64,000 nt of DNA from Rehmannia glutinosa (taxonomy: Eukaryota; Streptophyta; Magnoliopsida; Lamiales; Orobanchaceae), in contig JABTTQ020002837.1 of the NCBI GenBank assembly GCA_016081115.2, positions 310,001-374,000 of the forward strand, in the 5' to 3' direction. The first letter of the stretch is position 1. Each line of letters begins with the position of its first letter. The position numbers were made by a program, and so were the translations under genes. The notes beneath the pieces are model-generated. The model was given only the letters and a program-made list of their open reading frames with translations, did no database searches and was not told where the DNA came from. Below, in pieces: positions 12,318 through 23,643 of this stretch.

Positions 12318-13040
12318 TAAATTTATAGGTTAAAGTGTTTTTTTCATTAGAGGGGGCAATGTGTGTGTGAAAAATTTGTCTGTAGAAGTTGTGTATATGT
12401 CCAGATTGCTAGATTTCTTGTTCTGTACATATAGTGGGTAAGTTTGTGAAATATCTTGTTGTAAATATAGGACTATGGACCTGTATATATGTGTAAATTT
12501 GTAATGTATAAATAGTTGGTGAAAGTTGTGGTGTTTTAGTGAAAAGACACACTAATCTTATCTTTGATTTCATAGTATCTGAAGTGAATTCTTATTGTGG
12601 CAGATGGTGAACCTCAAAATTTCAAATATCAAACTAATTTCTTTGTTGTATTTGGGATTTACTTATCTGTTTGAATTAGGGAACTTACAGCTGTGATTGG
12701 TTGTGTTTTCATTCCATCCATTTTCATTTTTTGAGAGAATAGTGGTGAATTGTTTTTTTAAGTGAAAGTTGGATGTGTAGAGAAAAAGTAATGATTGTGT
12801 TGTGATGAAGAATCTTTTAGAGATGTTGATTGTTTGTAAAAAAATTATGGAATAAATAGTATAAAATATAATGCAAGAAAAATTGAATAAAAATGAAAAA
12901 TTGATCAAAAAATAGGCAATATGAATCTCGTTTTATACCTTTTGTTATCAAAATTAAGAGAAAAATAATAAAAATAGTGATAACTTAAACAAATTATCGA
13001 ATGTGTTAAAGAAAAATAATTAAAATAGGCAATATGCTTC

Positions 13041-14759
13041 TTGGCTTTGGAGAAGTTGGATGAAAGCTAGATATGTGTTAAAGGAATGGGCTGACTTACT
13101 CAATTGATAATGGTAAATCTATTATAATCTGGTAATCTCCATGGATTAATGATTCTTATCCTTTCAAACCTCTTACTGTTGTGCCTATGGATCAATCACC
13201 TTTTTGGGTAAGTGAACTTATTCTCCCGGATGGGAAAGCCTGGGATTGTGAGCTCATTGATAAGGTCCTTTGTGCTGAGGATGCAAGATTAAAGCATTAA
13301 AGATCCATGATGAGAGAGACAGAGATAAGCTTTGGTGGCATCTGGAGAAGAAGGGCTCTTATTCTGTCAAATCAGCATATGCAGATGCATTCAAGAATCA
13401 GAGAAATTTGGAAAGGAGAGCTGAAAGTAGTTATGTTGCTGCTAATATGAAGTCTATGTGTACAAGGAGCTGGAATGTTAAGACTAAGGGTAAGATCAAG
13501 CATTTTATTTGGAAATGCTTTTCCAACTGCTTACCTACATCAGACCAGCTTATAATAAGAGTTGTTTTCCCTATGGTTCAACTATGAGTTGTTCACTTTG
13601 TTACAGCTTCAAGCATCATTTTGTTGTTGGGAAGTGTTGGTGTGATGTATGTTTGGGAAGTGTTGGTGTGATGTATGTTTGATCATGTGTGTGTATATAT
13701 ATATATATATATACACACACATATATATATATAGGGGGAGGATCAAGTGAGACCATGTCTTTAGGTGAGACGCAATGGACTAATCTCAACCATCCCCCAC
13801 TATTAATCAATGGTATGATTTGATGGATAAAAAATATATTAAAATATTAATTTAATCAATATAAGGGTAGTAGGGTAAAATAACATAACAAGTTAGTTAC
13901 AAAAATGGAATCAAATCTCTTTCTCTCTCATACTGTCATACATCTCCCAATCTCTCTCTCTCTCTCTCTCTTTCCTCCATCAACGCAAATAAAGAAAACT
14001 GTGAAGAAATTGAAAATTACAGTTCATGAAAATTACAGAGAAAAAACAAGAAAAATCGGTGCAATATTACAGAGAAATAACGAACAGTAAGTTCGAAAAC
14101 TAAATATGCAACAAAACTCAACTAAATATGCATTATCTGAAAACTATCTATGCAACGTAAAAAAACTAATATGCAGTATAGTATATCCAACTATGCAAGA
14201 CGTCATAAACTATGCAACAAAATCAACTAACTACGTATTATTTAGAAACTATATATGCATTGTGGAATAACTAAATATGCAATACATTATGTAACATCTC
14301 ATTTTTATAATTTCCAAAAGCAACATCCCATTTTCATAATTAAATATACATTATATTGAATCTATTTATGCAGTGTAGTATAACTACATATGCAGTACGT
14401 TATATTCAATTATGTCTTGTTTCCATAAAACAGTGCCAACAAAATAACTAAATATGTATTATTTGATGTCTAATTATGCAGTAGAAGAACCCTAATTGTG
14501 CTGTAAAATAAAAATATTTGGAAAGAAAACTGGTTCCTTAAATTTCGCCACAAAATCCGGCAGTGTCAATTTCAACCCATAAAATCCGCTGGGACCACTA
14601 ATTTGAAATACAAAATTACAATCTTACCCTTAAAATCAGAGAAAATTAAGAAATAATTAAAAAAACTGAATTAATCACATCCCTTCATTTTTTAAGATCA
14701 ATGGGTAAGATGAGTCCACATTGTCTCACCTAGGGAGGGTGGTCTCATTTGAACCAAAT

Positions 14760-14801
<42 letters not shown>

Positions 14802-14990
14802 GTGTTTCAGTTCGTCCAGGATGGGGTTATTACCCTGTGTTAATCCTGTAGGTTTAGGCCATTCAATCTTGAATGGTTCTCTTGTTCCACTCTGGATGTT
14901 TTACTTGTATCCGTTGGAATTTGGGTTCTTCAATCCACGATTGTACTTTGTTTGAGTTTTAATATATAGCTACTATTGTTTCGTAAAAAA
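13041..14990 (+). mobile_element. LINE fragment, reverse-transcriptase zinc-binding region
   Basis: At about 13310-13610 the frame reads WWHLEKKGSYSVKSAY and, further on, KTKGKIKHFIWKCFSNCLPT, then LIIR, the zf-RVT region that follows the reverse transcriptase in plant LINEs. Stops and frame changes occur. After the inserted (TA)n-flanked element, the 3' tail resumes near 14805 and ends with GTTTCGTAAAAAAAA at about 14987. The 5' part is missing. Confidence 0.6.
13733..14756. mobile_element. TIR element inserted between TA tracts
   Basis: The left end GGGGGAGGATCAAGTGAGACC is inverted to the right end GGTGGTCTCATTTGAACC. Further in, TAGGTGAGAC on the left faces GTCTCACCTA on the right. Long (TA)n tracts abut both ends (about 13695-13732 and 14762-14798), suggesting preference for TA dinucleotides. 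The interior repeats a loose CTAAATATGCA-like motif many times (14095-14500) and has no gene. Confidence 0.7.
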
Positions 14991-15222
14991 AATATCTAAA
15001 TTGTTTATATGAATAGGGGAAGAGGAGATAAATAAATAGTATAAGTGGGTATAGGCCCTATAGGGAAGTGTGAGAGAGAAAGAAAAAAAATGAGTTAATT
15101 TTGAATAGAAATGAGATTTTATTTGAAATTTTTTTCATTTCTTCCACAAGCAATCACACCTCCAACAAAATTTTCACTCAAAAATGAAAATTTCGGAAAA
15201 AAATTCACGGCCAATCACAACC

Positions 15223-16137
15223 TTAAAATTTCAGACTATGCACTATTTTTCTTATTTTTCAAATTACAAATCGAATGGGCAAAAAAACACAATAGTATTA
15301 AACGAATCGAGTAGAATCCGCCTGTCAAATTTTCTCCCAATGTTTGCATGGCAAGGGGTGCACATTCGGTCGAAACCGAACTGAACCGACTGAAATTTAA
15401 CCAAAATTTTGGTTTTATCAAAATGTGAGACCGAACGTCGGACCGAACTACCCGGTTCGGTTTCGACCGAAAATCTACTGACCGAAAAAGGGGAAAAGAA
15501 AAAAAAAGGTGTAAAACAAGAAATAAAAATAAAAAAGGGGTATACCTGTAATGACGGGGCCGAACTTTTTATTATAAAAAAAAGGGATTTTCCACATTTA
15601 TATTCAATAATTCTAGAATATTAATATATTATCAGAAAATCCAAAAAAAAAAAGAGAGATTCTCCATAATTATACTTAATTTTGACACATTATAAAAACT
15701 TCTTTCAAAAAAAAAAGAAAAAAAACATTATCAAAAATCCACCGATTGATTGGAACATACGCCGAAAGCAGTGTGAGTTTGTGCCCGCATCTGGTGTGGG
15801 GATACTCTGGTCAAACAAAAAAAAAGAAAAAGAAAAGATTGGAACATACGCCGCCACATTCCAATACACGGGACTATGACTTGTACGTATCAATATACGG
15901 TAGAAATGCACGTGAGTCTAATTGCTAAATACCACGCTTTTGACCTTTTATTTAAATTATTATCTTCACCAAAACCTAAAAAAACCAGGCTGTACTCACT
16001 ACTCTATCCATATATGTTACATTAAATTCATTTTTATTGGTGTCAAGTGTTAATTACATTTTTAGTCTCGTTAATTGTGTTACAACCTAGTATTTTGACT
16101 ATGGTTATATATGCATTGAGAATGTTGGAACATATTG
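15223..16137. other. Intergenic stretch with a small retroposon
   Basis: At 15360-15480 there is a GC-richer stretch with ACCGAAC repeats, common as a degenerate plant MITE. A 72 bp insertion with a 17 bp duplication lies at 15765-15836 (listed separately). No gene is seen. Confidence 0.45.
15765..15836 (+). mobile_element. Very short A-tailed retroposon with 17 bp duplication
   Basis: GATTGGAACATACGCCG occurs at 15748-15764 and again at 15837-15853. The 72 bp between them ends in an A-rich tail (CAAACAAAAAAAAAG...). This is the mark of LINE-driven reverse transcription with extreme 5' truncation. The source RNA is not recognisable. Confidence 0.75.
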
Positions 16138-16139
16138 TA

Positions 16140-16689
16140 CTCCCTCCTTCCCAATTATACAGTCCAGTTTGATTTTCCACACAGATTAAAAAAAATATTA
16201 GAAATTACAAATATGCAAAATATTTACTTGTTTTACACTTATTTAATGAATAATGTAAATTATAAAGTGCATATTAAATAGGGTGATAACAGTAAAAGAA
16301 TGAAAGAAAAACTATTAAATATTGAAATTATTAGGAATTAAATAATAACATACTATATATTTGGCACTACAAGAAAAAATCAGTTTACCTATAGAAAAAT
16401 ATGTAGGTAAGTATTGAGAAAATTGTGAAGTGTAGGTAAAATTATTGTGGGAAAAATTATTGTAGGCCAAATATTTACCTACAAAATCTAAAAATATTGG
16501 AAAATACCTACAGAAAATCTGTCGGTAATTGAAAAACTATCGGTAATATGTTGGTATAATTTGGAAAAAATGATATTTTTTATTCTGTAGGTATTCTGTA
16601 GGTAATTGTAAAATTTAGTGATAAAATTATTTTTATCCGTAGATTTTATCGGTAAACTAGAATTTTCTTATAGCGTGGGACGGAGGGAG
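16140..16689. mobile_element. Stowaway-type MITE containing a CACTA MITE
   Basis: The ends CTCCCTCCTTCCC and GGGACGGAGGGAG are the classic Stowaway (Tc1/mariner) inverted repeats, and TA flanks both sides (16138-16139 and 16690-16691). About 311 bp in the middle is a separate CACTA-like element, leaving roughly 240 bp of Stowaway proper. Confidence 0.85.
16365..16675. mobile_element. CACTA-type MITE nested in the Stowaway
   Basis: It starts CACTACAAGAAAAAATCAG and ends TTTTCTTATAGCG. The 3 bp duplication TGG is present at 16362-16364 and 16676-16678. Subterminal TTACCTA / TAGGTAA motifs repeat in both directions, as in CACTA elements. At 311 bp it is non-autonomous. Confidence 0.8.
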
Positions 16690-17418
16690 TATGTATCAAT
16701 TTTGTTACTATATAGCCATTATTTTCAAAACAAAAAAAAAATAGTTAAAAAATGATTACAAATTTCTAATGCGTCCTATTGACTGAGTTGGATTTCCAAA
16801 ATTTTAAATTGGAACTATATATTATTTGCATCAATGTGAAATCATCATCTTATTAATTTACTAGTTTCATAATCAGATTTGACCAGTCAATTCAATCGAT
16901 AATTTGTTGGCTTCGATTAATTAACAAGTAATCGAATTTTTCGATTTTTTTCCCAAGAAGATTTAATTTAATATATTTAATTGTTTATTATGTATATATA
17001 CATATAGTTATTTGAAATGAACTCTACTAAATTTATTTATTTATTTAAGTTGGACCAGCAATTAAATTAATTAAACAATTATTTAACAGAAATACCAATT
17101 TAATCACTACGAAAATATTATCGTCTTGTGTTTCTGTGCATATGTTCGTGCCAAATGTTTTTCCGAATTGATTTTAATTCACATACGAGGAAGAACATAA
17201 AAATCATGCATCCTAATTTATTCTCATTATTGGCCTCGTTTTTTGGTCACTTTGACCATATATTTGTAGTATAAATTTTCACAAATAAAGGTGGAGAATC
17301 AATGAAGTAAATTAATTAATTAAATTAAATAGATTAAAAGTATCAATATTTTTATCAACATTGAAAATAGTCCTTTGTCACACCTAAATTTGAGAAATTA
17401 GTAAAAGTATTGGTGGAT

Positions 17419-17446
17419 TGAATATTGTCACATAACAAGAACGACA

Positions 17447-17510
<64 letters not shown>

Positions 17511-17871
17511 GTGGTGAATTATGAATTTTCACCACAAGAAAAAAAGAAGTTTACCTACAGAAAAAACTGTAGGAAATTATTAAGAAAATTGTAAAGTGTA
17601 GGTAAAATTATTGTAGGTAAAACCATCGTAGATAAATTATTTACCTACAAAATCTAACACTGTTGGTAAATACCTACATAAAATCTGTCTGTAAATTGAA
17701 AAACTATCGGTAAGTTGTCGGTATAATTTGGGGGGAATAATACATTTTATTCTGTATGTATTCTGTAGGTAACTGTAAAATTAGTGACAAAATCATTTAT
17801 GTCGGCAAATTCTATCGGTAAACTGAAATTTTCTTGTAGTGTTTTTGAATATTGTAATATAACAAGTGGTA

Positions 17872-17911
<40 letters not shown>

Positions 17912-17926
17912 GTGAATTATTAAAAA
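17419..17926 (+). repeat. Direct repeats with (TAA)n tracts flanking a CACTA MITE
   Basis: The left unit (about 17419-17525) and right unit (about 17847-17926) share GAATATTGT, ATAACAAG, a (TAA)n run and GGTGAATTAT. The TAA run is about 60 bp on the left and 38 bp on the right. Confidence 0.6.
17530..17841. mobile_element. CACTA-type MITE, second copy
   Basis: It starts CACCACAAGAAAAAAAG and ends TTTTCTTGTAGTG. The 3 bp duplication TTT lies at 17527-17529 and 17842-17844. Its sequence and length (312 bp) closely match the copy at 16365-16675. Confidence 0.8.
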
Positions 17927-18368
17927 AAATTATAAAGTAGACTTGTTAGAAATATGTACATATAGGTACGTATACATAAAGTTCATCGCTCGAAAATGAA
18001 CTTATACATGTATTTTATTATGCAAACTCTACTTTCGTATGTATCCAAATACATGATTAACATGAAAAAACAAAATAAAAAAAAAACATAATTAATAAAT
18101 GCAAAATACATGATTCATCCCCCCATTTTACTGATTGGTAATTGTTATGTAATTAATACACCACATTAAGTGTACTCTATAATAATTCTACTAATTATCG
18201 TAACTCCCATAATCGTGTGCACGAACTTTAATCCATTTTTTCTCCACATTTATTAATCCTTTTTTCTCAATTTATAAGCACAATCTGGTCATTTTTATTT
18301 TGTTAATTGAACCAAAAAAAAAAAAAATTACTCTCTTTTTACCTTTGACAATTTATAATTTATACGCA

Positions 18369-20177
18369 ATGGTTTACACAGGACTTAAGTTGGAGATTCA
18401 GAATGAAGTTGATAGCTTATTTTTTCAAGAACATGCTTCTTTCGGGTAATAAAGTTGTAAATTCTTGCATTTTTTTTTTAGTAATTTTATGGATTATTGT
18501 CATTATTATTTGTTATAGTAAGAAAGCTTATATTTTGACGGGCCAGAGTAGGGACAACGCCAGAAAATAAAGACTAGGGTGCGATATTCCTTTTTAATGT
18601 TGAAAATAATAGATAAAGAGGTTAATTTTTTTTTTCAGGGGTTAAATTTTTGAGAGTTTAATGATGATATATGTGTAATTATAGTAAATTATATTTATGA
18701 AGTTGATATTTTTGAAGAATTTATATTAAAGATATGAATTTTATGAAGTTGAGACGGGCGGCCGCCGCCAACCCCCCTTTGGTTTCAGCCCTAGGTGGAA
18801 GAAAACGCGATTTCGGGTGTGTTTGGATTGAGTTCATTTAGAATTGTTCGTAATATTGAAGTGTAATAAATTCACGTGAATCGCATGTCGACCCCACATA
18901 ATATGGTAGTCGTACATGAATTTTGACTTAGGGAGTGTTTGCAAATTCTAAAAAACAAAATCTCATCTTTTAGATTGAGATTTTATTTTTTCATTCTACA
19001 AGTTGATAATAACTTTATTTTTCTTTATTTTTACCAAAAATTTGGTTTTATCAAATGTTTGAATTTTCCATGAAAATATATATTGTGTACTTATAATTTC
19101 TTGCAAACTTTATTGTTTTTGTAGGTCATGGGAACACCAATATGCATATCCAGAAGGGTTCAATTTAGGTCTCCCTGATTTGCTTGAATTTGAACCATTT
19201 CCATTGTCTCATCAAATGTCTATTACTCCCTATGTTGAGTTGAACAATTTTGAAGACATTTCTGGAGATTTGGGCTTGTGGGATTTCGACCAACCACCGT
19301 TTCGCGATAACGTTATCGTTCCGAACCCTACTCCGATCATGACCGTACATAACAATCATATTATCGGTCAGGACGAAAATGTTGGTACTGAAATTTACGA
19401 TTCTAGTCTACCGATGAACGTGACACATCAAATGGAACTGTCGAACTTTGATGTGACCATGGACGAGAAAAGAAACGGGAGGTACAAGTCTTCCGCATTG
19501 CAATTGGAAGAAATTCAAAAGTACTTCGACGTCCCGATAACTAGGGCTGCAAAAGAACTGAACGTCGGGTTGACTGTTCTGAAGAAACGATGTAGAGAGT
19601 TGAATATCATGCGATGGCCTCATAGAAAAATCAAGAGCTTGAAGTCCCTTATCCATAATGTTAAGGTAAGTGCATATTTCAAAACCTTAATATATCCAAT
19701 AATTTTTACTTTTCTTAGGAGTGTTGGGGCTAATTATAAGAAAATCAGATGGTTTTGAAAAAAAAAAAAAAAAAAAGAAGAAAACTTTTTGAGGTCTGAT
19801 TCTATTTTATATTTCCCTTCTTCATAAGAAAAAAATTCACCCCCCCAATAGTTACCCACTAAATTTAAGACGAAATCCAACTTTAAGGGGTGTTTTGTAA
19901 TTTTTAAATATTCTGGTTTTTTTTTTAATTACCCCAAACATCTGGGAGAATTTTGTAATTATTCTTGTTTCAATTGGGCAATGATTAAATGTAAAAAAAA
20001 AAATTGCATTTTTAGGAACTGGGGTTGACCAATGAGGTTGAGATGTTGGAGGAACATAAAAGAATGGTGGAAAAAATACCAGAAATGGAGTTGACTGAAA
20101 GAACCAAGAAATTGAGGCAAGCTTGTTTCAAGGCCAATTACAAAAAGAGAAGGTCCATGCAGCAGAATATAGCTTAA
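18369..20177 (+). CDS. RKD transcription factor (RWP-RK domain, three exons)
   Basis: Coding exons 18369-18445, 19125-19665 and 20016-20177 give 259 residues; phases agree at both GT-AG junctions. The N-terminal part is acidic and aromatic-rich with no domain. The RWP-RK domain covers about residues 145-210, with AAKELNVGLTVLKKRCRE and RWPHRKIKSL, the core after which the family is named. After it, exon 3 gives a Glu-rich helix and KKLRQACFKANYKKRRS, the end typical of the short RKD subfamily. RKD proteins are DNA-binding regulators of egg-cell identity and early embryo or gametophyte programmes; that role here is by family. The first exon is inferred from phase and from a GG|GTAATA donor, so its start is less certain. 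Intron 2 carries MITE sequence. Confidence 0.9.
19770..19970. mobile_element. Partial GGGATAATTAC-family MITE in RKD intron 2
   Basis: It shows the right-hand features of the family (GGGGTGTTTTGTAATTTT, TTAATTACCCCAAAC, TTTTGTAATTATTC) and a reduced left arm. Confidence 0.5.
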
Positions 20178-20447
20178 ACTAATTAATCCTTTATTTTTGG
20201 TGTTTTAATTTGAGAAAAAAATGAATTTCTGGTTATATTATTTTCTATCTTATGTAATGCTGATGGAAAATTAGTAATAATAATTCTCTATCCTGTTTTT
20301 GTCTTTTATCGAACTTGATTAAGTTTTGTGACCATTTATAAATTCTAGTAACATCTCTAGTTAATTTTCAGTTTTCTTTTAACTCTTGAGTTCAAAATTT
20401 ATGTTGATTGCAATTATTGCATATCTCAATTTCATAAATTAATAAGA

Positions 20448-21560
20448 GGGATAATTACAAAAACATCCCAGAGGTTCGAAAAACACAGAGATTTTTGAAA
20501 ATTACAAAAAACCTTCTTTGAAGTTTGATTTCATTTTATTTCTTCAAAAAAATACATAGTAACGAGCAATTAATCTGTCTTCTCTCTCTAAAACCTAGAT
20601 CTAGCTTTTGAATATCTTCTCTCCCTCTCCTCTACAGTGACTCCGCCCCACTTCTCCGGCGGTCTTTGGCCGCCGGTGACCAGGCTCCCGATGCAAGATG
20701 GTGAGCCCCTCTCTTCTCCCTTTTCCTCTTCCTTCATTTCCACCATTGTTCTGTTCATGTGTGGGCTTTTTCGGCCCGATTTGATTGTTGGTGGAGACGT
20801 TGGTTGCTCATGCTCGAGGGGCAACGGCTTTTGGAGGTTGCTTCGGAAGGAATGGTTGATGGGCGATTTTTTGGAGGTTGTGGTCAGTCCGGGAAAGTGG
20901 GATTGGCGATGAGTGCTCTTTGTGGGATGGAGGGGGAGAGGTTATTCCGTCTTTCATATTGCTTTTTCTTTTTGTTTCTAGATAGTTTTGTTAGCATGTG
21001 TGTTTTTGGTTTTTATTTCTTTTTATTGTTGTTGTTTTGTTGTTCGGTTGAAGAGGCGAAACTCGTAGGTGGGGCGATTGTTGTCCTATAGTGCGTGGTG
21101 GTTGCTCGTGCGGGTGTTTAGTGTTTAGTATTTAGTGTGTTACAGTCTCCATTAAGGAGTGCTGAAGTCTCCCGGCGTGGAGTGGTTTTAGTTTGGGGTG
21201 GATAGTTTTTTTAGTCCATGTTGTGAATCTGAATTGGTCTTACCAATTCCCCGCTTGGCTCTTAGTTAGTCTTGTCGGCTCTTAGCCCGTTGGCTACGAT
21301 TGTAGTTGTAATTTTAGTTTTTGAGTTGTTATAATAAAATACTATCGTTCGAAAAAAAAAAAGTTTGATTTCATTTTACATTTTCCTTTTTACAAACAAA
21401 AAATATTTCAAAAACTCTCCTAACATTTATAAAAATATTACAACTACCCCCTTAAATTTTAGACATAATCAAACCTGAGGGACTTTTTTGTAATTGTGAA
21501 AATATCTTTGGGTTTTTTTGTAATTAGCCAAAATCTTATGGGTGTTTTTGTAATTATCCC
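20448..21560. mobile_element. GGGATAATTAC-family MITE split by a retroposon
   Basis: It begins GGGATAATTACAAAAACATC at 20448 and ends GTAATTATCCC at 21560. The 9 bp duplication TTAATAAGA is perfect at 20439-20447 and 21561-21569. Some 820 bp in the middle belong to a retroposon with its own duplication. The MITE alone is about 270 bp. Confidence 0.9.
20539..21360 (+). mobile_element. Non-LTR retroposon (LINE-derived, no intact ORF2) nested in the MITE
   Basis: AAGTTTGATTTCATTTTA (18 bp) is present at 20521-20538 and 21361-21378, duplicating MITE sequence. The insert ends ATCGTTCGAAAAAAAAA, a poly(A) tail. The GC-rich 5' half (CCGGCGGTCTTTGGCCGCCGG near 20657) resembles the leader of plant L1 elements. 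Only short open frames occur, so this is an internally deleted or non-autonomous element. Confidence 0.85.
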
Positions 21561-21569
21561 TTAATAAGA

Positions 21570-21988
21570 TGTATCTATAGTATGAAATTTTGCAGCCTTG
21601 GCCCCAAAAACAAAAGATTACAATAAAGTAGTAGTAATTTGCGGAAAATTGGCCCGGTGGGCCTAAACCCAACTTGAATAGCGTTGGTTACTCATGTAGA
21701 GCTGACAAAATGAAATTTGATTGGCCCAATCACTCCGAGATTTTGGATGAATTCGGCCTTGATTTTCTAGTCTTGAAAATTCATTCTTATTTAGTCCGGC
21801 CTGATTAGTTCATGGGCTAGAGTTGGACTGATTTTTAGTTCGACCTGACAGTTTTTTGTACAAAATACACACAGATTGGACCAAGTATTTTTAGTGACCC
21901 GCGGGTTTGTCTGACCCGACCAATTTTTTCAAAAGTTAAATGGGCTTGCGGGGTGGAGCCAGAACAACTAGTAAGGGAGGGCCAAAAG
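21570..21988. other. Intergenic stretch
   Basis: GGCC-containing and hydropathically meaningless short frames only; no gene or clear repeat is seen before the hAT element. Confidence 0.4.
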
Positions 21989-22277
21989 TAGGGGTATCAA
22001 TCCTGTGTTCGTGGGTCGTGTTCTCACACAGATATTACAAGTCCGATATGAACCCGAACATGACCCATTTAATTATTTGTGTCTAGATACACGATACGAA
22101 CATGACTCATTTATGACACGGGTAACCCGATACGACACGAAAAATCTAAAAGTTGACACAAAAAAATGGAGAAAAATTTGAAATTGTAAATAAAAAATAC
22201 ATAAAATATTAAAAAATATTAAATTCGTGTTAGGTTCGTGGCGAGTTATCGTATCGTATCACAAATTGACACCCCTA
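21989..22277. mobile_element. hAT-type MITE
   Basis: The termini TAGGGGTATCAAT and ATTGACACCCCTA are inverted. The 8 bp flanks GCCAAAAG (21981-21988) and GCCAAGAG (22278-22285) match at 7 of 8. The interior has repeated ACACGA/TCGTGT motifs. It is 289 bp and non-coding. Confidence 0.8.
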
Positions 22278-22752
22278 GCCAAGAGTAAAAAACAAAAGAT
22301 CACAGTTGTGCATATATACAAGATAATAAAGTTTATATATATTGCATATTTACATTTGTATCAAAAAGATTATATTAATATTCATTAGTAAATATTTACA
22401 AAATACATCATCAAATTCTTAACTTGTTTAGATTCCCTTCTGCATATCGCGAAAACCATCTACAATTTAATTTATCCTTTTTGTAATTTTTTTTCAATAT
22501 ACATTAGCAAATAATTATGAGAAACCCAGAATATATATATATTTTTAGACATAATAGAGAATATAATTTTAAGATGATAATAAGATAAAATAAGACCTAC
22601 AAAATCTTCAATTTAACTTACTAAAATTCATGGAATAATATTTATCCAACAAAATAATGAGGAGGGGCAAAGTAAATACAAATATAGGTACTAAAACGAC
22701 AAAAATAAGAAAAAGTTAGGGGAGCCACTTATCCACCATGTGACTGCGCCAC

Positions 22753-23128
22753 TAGGGATGACAATGTGGCGGGTCGGCCAATACCCATACTCGCCTCGTG
22801 CCTAAAACTGGGCGGGGGCAGGACGGGTCGACATGTTCTACCCCGTTTTAAATTAAATTAAATAAATAAATAAAAGAAAAATATATTTGTAAAATATCAT
22901 ATATAAAATTTATTATTATCAATTTATAAATATTATATATAATATATGAATACTTAAAAAAATATTATAATATATATTATATTTATTAAAATATATTTTA
23001 AAAATAAAAATAATAGACGGGGCGGGGCGGAAACGATACACAGGCCCGTCCCGCCCCACCCCGCCCCGTGATCCAAACGGAGCAGGCTGGGGTGGGTACC
23101 CATGGGCCGGTCAAAATTGTCATCCCTA
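22753..23128. mobile_element. hAT-type MITE, GC-rich ends
   Basis: The ends TAGGGATGACAATG and AAATTGTCATCCCTA are inverted. The flanks TGCGCCAC and TCCGCCAG match at 6 of 8. GGGGCGGG-like runs occupy both ends around an AT-rich centre. Confidence 0.7.
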
Positions 23129-23643
23129 TCCGCCAGTGGGCTTGCCATCTCTCCGCATATGTCAAATATCATTGAAAATTATGACTTCATATCTTATGCT
23201 TGAACCCAATTAATTAATAAAGTGGGCTTAATGGCTTATGCTTGAATATTATGACTTCATATCCTATGCTTGAAAATCCAATTACTTTACAATTTAGTCA
23301 AAAATGAAAAGTTGTCATTTTGGGATAAGTAGTTATACACAATTAAAGTTTAGAATGGAGTGGGCATCGAGCTTATAAAACTTTATATCAACTCCATAGA
23401 ATTTCACAATTTATGTAAAATTAAAAAAATACCACTAAAAATTAACATATATCTCTGTGATAAAAAAAAAATTAGCTCCCAACTTTTATGTATCAAAATT
23501 AGTTTAAAACTGCAAATACTGGGTAATTAATTTGAAGTTATTCATGGTATGGTTGTTGAACAATTTATGAGAAATGAAGCACAATCGCATTCACTAGTCA
23601 AAAAGTAGTATTTCAATGTTTAATATTAATGCACTTTTATATA
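23129..23643. other. Intergenic stretch before the gypsy element
   Basis: A short tandem-like echo (ATGACTTCATATC...TATGCTTGAA at about 23179 and 23248) is the only visible structure. No gene is seen. Confidence 0.4.

Larger units (their letters stand above)
12690..15222. mobile_element. TIR repeat opened by a LINE and a second TIR element
   Basis: The left arm (from CTGTGATTGGTTGTG at about 12691 to about 13040) and right arm (about 14990-15222, ending GGCCAATCACAACC) resemble the arms of the repeat at 60-832 and carry inverted ends. Between the arms sits a LINE fragment, itself holding a TIR element flanked by (TA)n. No duplication of the outer element was found. Confidence 0.5.

Noticed and set aside
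12690..13040. Target duplication for the LINE or the outer TIR repeat
   Set aside because: I compared the flanks of both and found only AT-rich chance matches, so I give no duplication for them.
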